Assembly (NCBI GenBank): GCA_905116865.2
Contig: CAJHNH020008448.1
Location: 22,501 to 86,500, forward strand
Source: Candidula unifasciata
Taxonomy: Eukaryota; Mollusca; Gastropoda; Stylommatophora; Geomitridae
DNA length: 64,000 nt
Direction of reading: 5' to 3'
Shown: positions 58,082-64,000 of the stretch, piece by piece
Layout of the letters: every line of letters starts with the position of its first letter
Position numbering within the stretch: the stretch's first letter is position 1
Notes under the pieces: generated by a model
Databases searched by the model: none
What the model was told of the DNA's origin: nothing
Seen by the model: only the letters and a program-made list of their open reading frames with translations
Program-made: the position numbers and the translations under genes

Positions 58082-60142
58082 CAGTAGAACCTCACTTAAC
58101 AAGCACCTCTTATAACGAGTAATTTGCATAATGAGCAAAACAAATTGTAAAAGAATCACTTGCTTAACAAGCGACGTTTCACATAACGATTGGCGAGGAG
58201 AGGGGAATTCCCGGATTATGCGCATGTTACATCAGTCTGTGTTTAGCACTCATTCCAGTAGCATCGTAGTGTCACTTGTGATCACACATTTTCTCAAACT
58301 TTTGTTATATTTTTTATATGTACATGAATAAAAATTAACTGAATTAATTATTAGGAAGATAATAGGAAATAGATTTGTAATTTTGTGTGTGAAAAGTTTA
58401 ATAAACCCTCGCAAAAATGTCCCTGAAGAAAAAGCCACAAGAAAACCGCCATCAGAGAGCAAAAATAATCATAGAAATGAAATATCAAAATATTGAAATG
58501 CGAGAACGCGGTGTAAGCGTGGCTGATCTAGCACGCACATACAATCGGTCTACATCAACGATTTGCACTATCCTCAAGAACAAAGACAAGATTAAGGAGA
58601 TTAAGAGAAGTTCAAGAGGAGAACCGGCATCCACAGTGTTATGAGACACTGTGAAGTAGCAAGTTTTGACACAAAAGCAGAAGACAACTTTATAGGAGAT
58701 TTCAAGAAGCTCGTCGATTCTGAAGGTTACTTGACGCAACAGGTTTTTAATTGTGATGAAACAGGTATCTTCTGAAAAAAGATGCCGAAGCGAACGTGTA
58801 TAACAGCAGAGGAGAATGCATTGCCTGGCCACAAGCCAATGAAAGACCGTCTCATTTTGCTATTTTGTGCTAATGCAAGCGGCGATTTGAAAATTAAACT
58901 GCTCCTTGTTTACCATTCAGGAACTCCATGAGCCTTCAATAAATGCAAAATCCAGAAGAGCAGGCTAAATGTGATGTGGAGGTCCAACAGGAAGGCTTGG
59001 GTGACACCTGAGTTTTTTTACTGAGTGGATCAAGGAAGTGTTTGGTCCTTCTGTGAAAAAATATTTGCTTGAGATGAATCTGCTGCTCCATGTCTTGCTT
59101 GTTATGGATAAGGCTTCTGCCCATCCTCCAGGCCTACGCTAAGACCTCCCTGAATAATTTAAGTTCATCAAGATCCAGTTTCTGCCTCCCAAAATCATTT
59201 ACTCCAACCCATGGACCAGCAAGTTATTTCTAACTTGAAGAAGCTCTATACTAAAGCACTCTTCAAGCATTGTTTTCAGGTGACTGAAGGGGCCAACCTC
59301 ACTCTCAGTGAGTTTTGGAAAAATCACTTCCACATCGTTGGCTGCCTTAAGATGATCGGCAATGCATGTGTAGGGCTTACCAAGAGAACCCTAACTTCTG
59401 CTTGGAAGAAGATTTGGTTGGAGAGCGTTGTCGAATGTGACTTTGATGGGTTTGAGACAGTACCTGTTGAACCTGTAGTCAATGAGATTGTGTCTTTGGC
59501 CACTATCATGGGATTAAAGGTGGATAACAGTGATATCGAAGAGCTTGTGGAAGAGCACAGCCAAGAGCTGACCACCAAAGAGCTTATGAATTTGCATTGT
59601 ATTTCACAGCAAAAAGTTTGGAGGAAAGTTTGTCAGAGGAGGAGGTAACAGAAAAGTAACAATCTACTGGCAAAATAAGAGAAATGCTGAAAGCATGGGA
59701 ATCTGTGCATCTTACATTGAAAAGCATCACCCTAATAAGGAAGTGGCTATGCCCTCTGCAAATTTATTTAATGAAAATGCTGTGTCGCATTTTCACCAAA
59801 TTTTGGAGCGTCAGCAAAACAAATGTCTCTGGACTCTTTCTAGTAAATTAATTAGGTATATATCATAATTATTTCAATTTTTTTTTTTGCAAATGGAATT
59901 CCCATTCCAGGTGGGTTCGTTCCGCGGTGGAAGAAAATTTTAGATGATTCACTCTCCTTAACAATATGCATATAATTTTCTTTGAACAAACGTTATACAT
60001 AAAATTGTGTATTTTTTCGACATGGAATGCATTATCATATTTTACATTAATTTATATGAGAAAAATTGTTTCGCATAACGAGTTTTTTGGTTTATGAGTA
60101 TGATTCTGGAACGAATTATGCTCGTTAAGTGAGGTTCCACTG
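58082..60142 (+). mobile_element. Tigger/pogo-family DNA transposon
   Basis: 2,061 bp bounded by TA target duplications (58080-58081, 60143-60144). The left end CAGTAGAACCTCACTTAAC faces GTTAAGTGAGGTTCCACTG at the right, near-perfect inverted termini. It contains a broken DDE transposase. The copy is complete in outline but dead. Confidence 0.88.
58417..59650 (+). pseudogene. Tigger transposase, broken
   Basis: The first part (58417-58644, start M-S-L-K-K-K) carries the N-terminal helix-turn-helix with S-V-A-D-L-A-R-T-Y-N-R-S-T. The CENP-B-like DNA-binding segment that should follow is largely missing. The catalytic core resumes near 58690 with V-F-N-C-D-E-T-G-I-F (first Asp at 58755-58757), L-P-G-H-K-P-M-K-D-R-L, V-M-D-K-A-S-A-H (second Asp), and at 59211-59648 M-D-Q-Q-V-I-S (third Asp) and a C-terminal domain. 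All three acidic residues survive, but stops and frameshifts separate the parts. Confidence 0.85.
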
Positions 60143-60149
60143 TAGTTGT

Positions 60150-60389
60150 GAAATAATAGCATTTTTAGCACACACTAACAACTGTGGTATCTGGGAAGGT
60201 ACAAGGGATAGACAGTCAGTGAGTTCAAAACTAAGCAGTTTTAGAGTTTCATATTTTGTTCAGGCCATTAAAAGCTGTCAATGCATTGCCAATGTGTTTC
60301 ATAACTTCTTTCTTTGTATTTCCTTCACTATCAAAATTGTTAGCCTCATTAAGAAAACTGATCTGCTGTTACTTAAATTATTTTTGTCT
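60150..60389. other. Intron; continuation of the tandem array then nothing
   Basis: The first 30 bases continue the 196-bp unit. No gene in the rest. Confidence 0.5.
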
Positions 60390-60600
60390 CTTGTGTTACA
60401 TCAGCTTGATTTGTTATGCTGTCTTCAATATATTTGTCTTTTAGTAACTTATTTGTAGCCGAAGCTTTAATGCTGTTTGCTAAATCATTTATTTGTCTCT
60501 GCATCACACTGTTGTTTTTACTTAGCAGAACAAGATCATCAGCAAAACTGACATCTTCCAACTGTGTATTTTCCAACTAGTCAATGCTGGTGATTCCAAC
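60390..60600 (-). pseudogene. LINE RT active-site fragment
   Basis: Minus strand reads L-E-D-V-S-F-A-D-D-L-V-L-L-S, an intact F-A-D-D block, then a short helix region that decays. Isolated remnant. The bases 60601-61009 hold nothing recognised. Confidence 0.6.
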
Positions 60601-61009
60601 ACATTGTGAAGCATTAAATGGAATACATTTCCTCAGGGCTAAAAACACATTACGTATTGATCGGCTCATGAGGCCTAAAAACACAATACCTATTGATCGA
60701 CTCATGTTTTGACCATACAACCTCTATCACTGAGGCTTTCATGAAAATCTGATGGCAACTTAGCTTTAAAAAAGCTGTTTTGTTCAAAGGAAAACAGCCT
60801 AATTACTATTTTTAGCCAATGCAGTCATATTCTGACCTTCTAAACATTTGCAAAGGCGTGAACTCACCCAACAGCAAATTATGTGTCTTGTAAACACACA
60901 ACTATAGACAAGCTGGCAAAGTTACATTTATGGGAAATTGAACCTAACCTGAAGTGTCAGCTTTGCAGCTTCTCAGCGTGGCAGTCAGCATTACAGCACA
61001 AGGGACATT

Positions 61010-61390
61010 ACCATAAGCACTCTTCCCATCTTCAGCAGCATGTGCAGAGTTCTAATTCTAGTGGTACCAACAGCATTCTAACTAACTGTACATCTGTGCC
61101 ACATTTCCCTTCAATGCTGACTGTCAACCAGATCCCCTGGTCACTTCTTGCAATACCATTCCCTTCATACCGTGATGATCTATCTATGATACCATACTGT
61201 GATGATCTATCTATGATACCATACCGTGATGATCTATCTATGATACCATACCGTGATGATCTATCTATGATACCATACTGTGATGATCTATCTATGATAC
61301 CACACTGTTCACTAACCCCTAAAGGGTCCTTAAAACATCTTGCTTGTCATGCATCGATTCATCATGAAGGTTTGTAGAACCAGCCAGTCT
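61010..61390 (-). pseudogene. I/Nimb-like LINE tail with internal 27-bp array
   Basis: Aligns on the minus strand with the LINE tails at 11940-12190 and 30530-30790 (for example AAGATGTTTTAAGGACCC- and CGGTATGAAGGG-type blocks). The segment normally reading ACCGTAATGATCTATC has been amplified into a 27-bp tandem array. Confidence 0.6.
61169..61303. repeat. Five copies of a 27-bp unit
   Basis: ACCGTGATGATCTATCTATG plus seven bases, repeated five times with C/T exchange at the third base. The unit is a multiple of three and keeps the frame. Confidence 0.92.
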
Positions 61391-61985
61391 GATTTATTAC
61401 TATTACTGGAGAACCTAGCCTTGTGAAATGTTTATTGAAAACACTATCAAAATCTATAGGGATTGCCCTGAAAGGAACAATGATAAAGAAGAGAAGACTC
61501 CCCCCCCCCCATCTAGTTAATCTGTGAAGGCAACAGCAAGTGACAATATCTGCATTGGGCTTACATTAAAAGAATGACAATGTATGGAATAATTACTGAT
61601 CCAAGGAAATATATGAGCACTAATGAAAAATGTCCCAATTATATAGCTATTAAACCTCCCCCCCCCCCCACCCCCCACATACACATAAATATTCTTCTTC
61701 TTCTTTGTGTTTGGTTTTATATGCTCAGATCAGATCGCCAGGTCGGTTGCCTCTATGAATTCATATATCAGTTGCTTGTCCCTTGTGGTTCCCTATAACC
61801 TGCTCTGCACACTTTGCTCTTGAGGTCAGGTTTGTCTTCATAGTGTGTGTGTGCCCGTGCGTACGTGTGTGTGTGCGTGTGTATGGGGGTTGGTGTGTGT
61901 GTGCGAGTGTGTCTGTGCGTGTGTGAGCGCACGCGTGCCTGCCTGTGTGTGTGGAGATGTTCAGAGGAAAAGCAAGAATGCTGAC
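61391..61985. repeat. C tracts and (GT)n microsatellite
   Basis: Short C tracts at 61501-61510 and 61659-61674 and an imperfect GT array at 61843-61950, just downstream (in gene sense) of exon 61986. No gene. Confidence 0.8.
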
Positions 61986-62150
61986 CTTTACTTCTGAAAT
62001 CTTGTTTTTAACCTCAGCTCTAGAACCTCTGACATCACTCACTGCTTGAAGTCTCAGGTTTGTGTCCCTGAGCCAGTCTGTAAACAGCTGGTGGTTCTGG
62101 TGGTACAGCTTGTGGATATTGTAATCTACTTCCAGATTATTTGTCCTCTT
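61986..62150 (-). CDS. Nesprin-like spectrin exon 2 (55 codons)
   Basis: Acceptor ATTCCTCAG before K-R-T-N-N-L; donor AAG|GTCAGC. D-W-L with Trp26, then S-D-V-R-G-S-R and a closing I-S-E-V-K. Same length and register as exons 42245 and 33560. Confidence 0.88.
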
Positions 62151-62309
62151 CTGAGGAATGAATATTTAAATATACAATAATAAAGGGGTACTGTCACAAG
62201 CTAGTCTGGAAAAAGTTTATTACCTATTAATTGTCTCATAGCAGCAATATTATAAATTTCTTAATTAATTAAAATAGTGAAAAACAGTAATTAGATCCGT
62301 ACATGGAAT

Positions 62310-63090
62310 GCAAGGTTTATTGGTTGGTGGGCATATTGTTAACAACCTGCAATATGCTGATGATATAGTTTTTAATCACTGAAAATGAAACACAACTGCA
62401 GGAAATGATGGATATAATGGTAACAGAAAGTGAAAACAACAATCTTAGTTTAACTGCAGAAACAAAAAACTGAAGTTATAATAATTACAAAGAAAACTGA
62501 CCCTCTAAAATGTAATATCAAAGTAAATGGGACAAACCTCAAACAAGTGGATATGTTTAAGCACTTGGGTACCCTGATAACATCAAATGGAAGATGCATT
62601 ATAGAAGTTAAATGTCGAATAGGTTAAGCAAGGCAGCATTTTACAAAATGAACAATTTTATGCAATCTTTTTTTTTTGTCAGTTGAGACAAGAAAGATAG
62701 TTTTTTAAAGCTATAGAAATCCTGTCTTGATATATGAAAGTTAATCAAGGACAGTTGGTAGATTAGAGAAAAAATTTTTGGAAGCTGCGGAGATGTGGTT
62801 TTATAGATGAATGATGGGAATACTCTGGACAGACAAATAGAGTAATGAAGACGTCTTGAAAGAGACTGACTCACAAAGGGAAGTGATTGCCCACATCAGA
62901 AAGAGACAATCTACATTTTTTGGGTCATGTGATGAGAAGGAGAAAACTGGAGTATATCATAGGAAAGTTGGAGTGGAAGAGAGGCAGAGTAAGACTGAGA
63001 AAAAAGCTCATGGACAGTTTGACATCCCGGCATGGACTTGTAAGAAGAAGAATCTGAACAGTTCATGGTGACTGTGCTATCCATACAGAC
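62310..63090 (+). pseudogene. RTE-like LINE 3' half with Y-A-D-D
   Basis: Encodes L-Q-Y-A-D-D-I-V-F near 62350, then F-K-H-L-G-T-L-I-T-S-N-G, a thumb region with W-F-Y-R, F-F-G-H-V-M-R-R near 62915 and a basic tail. Several frameshifts. Antisense to the host gene and within one intron. Confidence 0.7.
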
Positions 63091-63221
63091 CTAAATTTGC
63101 AGTTACACCCCCCCTCCACCCCAATGTCACCCTAAAGAGTGGTAAACACAATCAGAAAAAGATAGTTACGTCAGTGATTACTTGTGATTACTGAAGTTAT
63201 ATTTCAAAGATAAGGTCATAC

Positions 63222-63374
63222 CTTTCCTAAAGCAACGACTTTGCTGTATCTGGCAGTCAAATGCCTAACAGTATCATAGATGTTAGCTTCAGCAGTGATC
63301 TTCAAAAGAGCTTGTGCCTTTTTACTGATTACATCCAATAAAGTCTGATGTGACTGAACATCTTCCTGGAGCAG
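63222..63374 (-). CDS. Nesprin-like spectrin exon 1 of window (51 codons)
   Basis: Acceptor TGTGCACAG before L-L-Q-E-D-V-Q-S-H; donor AAG|GTATGA. Helix B with D-V-x-x-H at 5-9 and R-Y at 42-43, the reference form of the first cassette element. The exon upstream of it must lie beyond 64000. Confidence 0.88.
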
Positions 63375-64000
63375 CTGTGCACACAAAGGATGTGTCTATA
63401 ATCACATAACTAGTTATCCACTGACAGATAACAATATTCTTTAACAAATGTTTCTAGCATTAACACAAAACAGAAGAAAAATAATTCCAAATATGAAGCA
63501 TTCATCATTATCAACTTCTACTTTTGTCATTAAGTTTCACAGGGAAAAAAAGTTTATGATCCATCTTGATGGTTAGCCCTGATTATTGTCCTTCCATGTA
63601 CATTGTCAGGAGGCACCTCAAATGGACAAAATTACCAAAGAGGATGTTTTATCAAGCACTACCTCTTTTAACCTATGCGTTATTGCCTTGTTATATTACA
63701 GGGTAGAGGGATATAAATTGTATAATTACTTATGATTAAATTTATTTGTTCTGTATCTGGAATCAAGGCAACAATTAATCCTTCTTCTTCTGCATTTATA
63801 CAAATATGTAATTGCATTTTTTCTGTTTAATTTTGGTTGACTCGTTTGCTAAAAACAGTCCATGGAACACCAAAACAGAGACTAGGAAACCAGTGGAAGT
63901 AATTTGGAAAGAACCCACTCCATGTGCTCCAGGAAAACACAAACTGGCCAGCTATAGATTAGGCCTGATGTGCTTTCCAGTCTAAAAACAGTTTTATTTT
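63375..64000. other. Upstream intron part; no gene seen
   Basis: AT-rich; no frame with a motif and no repeat match. Confidence 0.5.

Larger units (their letters stand above)
26173..63374 (-). other. Partial nesprin-1/MSP-300-like gene (13 rod exons)
   Basis: Thirteen exons in one frame, 2,424 nt, encode only spectrin-repeat rod. Nesprins anchor nuclei through a C-terminal KASH domain in the outer nuclear membrane and often an N-terminal actin-binding pair of CH domains; both ends lie outside this window. Identity rests on spectrin-repeat spacing plus nesprin-like blocks such as C-S-D-S-S-G-D and Y-S-G-D-K-K-T. A plakin (MACF/dystonin) rod is the main alternative. All junctions are phase 0, and exon lengths cycle as 51, 55, 109 codons. 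Introns total over 34 kb and are transposon-rich. Confidence 0.72.

Overview
The window looks like animal nuclear DNA: AT-rich, intron-rich and packed with degraded eukaryotic transposons (LINEs with RNase H, mariner, Tigger, piggyBac-like, SINEs, a Gmr1-type LTR element). The LINE and repeat types fit a lophotrochozoan, most likely a gastropod mollusc. The species is an inference; no marker gene fixes it.

The only host gene I can defend lies on the minus strand. Thirteen exons between 63374 and 26173 (2,424 coding nt, 808 codons, no in-frame stop) encode consecutive spectrin-repeat segments. They read as part of the rod of a giant nesprin-1/MSP-300-type protein, the KASH/LINC family that ties the nuclear envelope to the cytoskeleton. 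Every junction lies between codons (phase 0). The exons recur in a fixed order of about 51, 55 and 109 codons, that is about 215 residues or two spectrin repeats, with conserved aromatic positions. The start of the gene is beyond 64000. Its downstream continuation was not found with confidence below 26173.

Layout. 1-4620: a broken minus-strand Ty3/gypsy element with a SCAN-like capsid and integrase upstream of reverse transcriptase (Gmr1-like). 4667-5888: direct repeats flanking a piggyBac-like non-autonomous element whose inverted sister lies at about 35183-36055. 6900-17900: LINE fragments (I/Nimb-like with RNase H, and RTE-like), SINE-like repeats and microsatellites. 18780-21575: a dead mariner and another TTAA-type element. 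21576-26172: mostly featureless, possibly downstream intron. 26173-63374: the nesprin-like exons, with introns holding LINE fragments on both strands, tRNA-derived SINEs, a 57-bp foldback with an AT loop, a 20-bp minisatellite of about 30 copies, and a Tigger element inserted in a roughly 196-bp tandem array.

I saw no operon, CRISPR array, tRNA or rRNA gene, and no new enzymatic system. The most interesting signals are the two-repeat exon cassette, the Gmr1-like element with its SCAN-like capsid, and several nested or palindromic repeat structures. All splice sites and family names come from reading the sequence by eye and were not confirmed by RNA or database searches.
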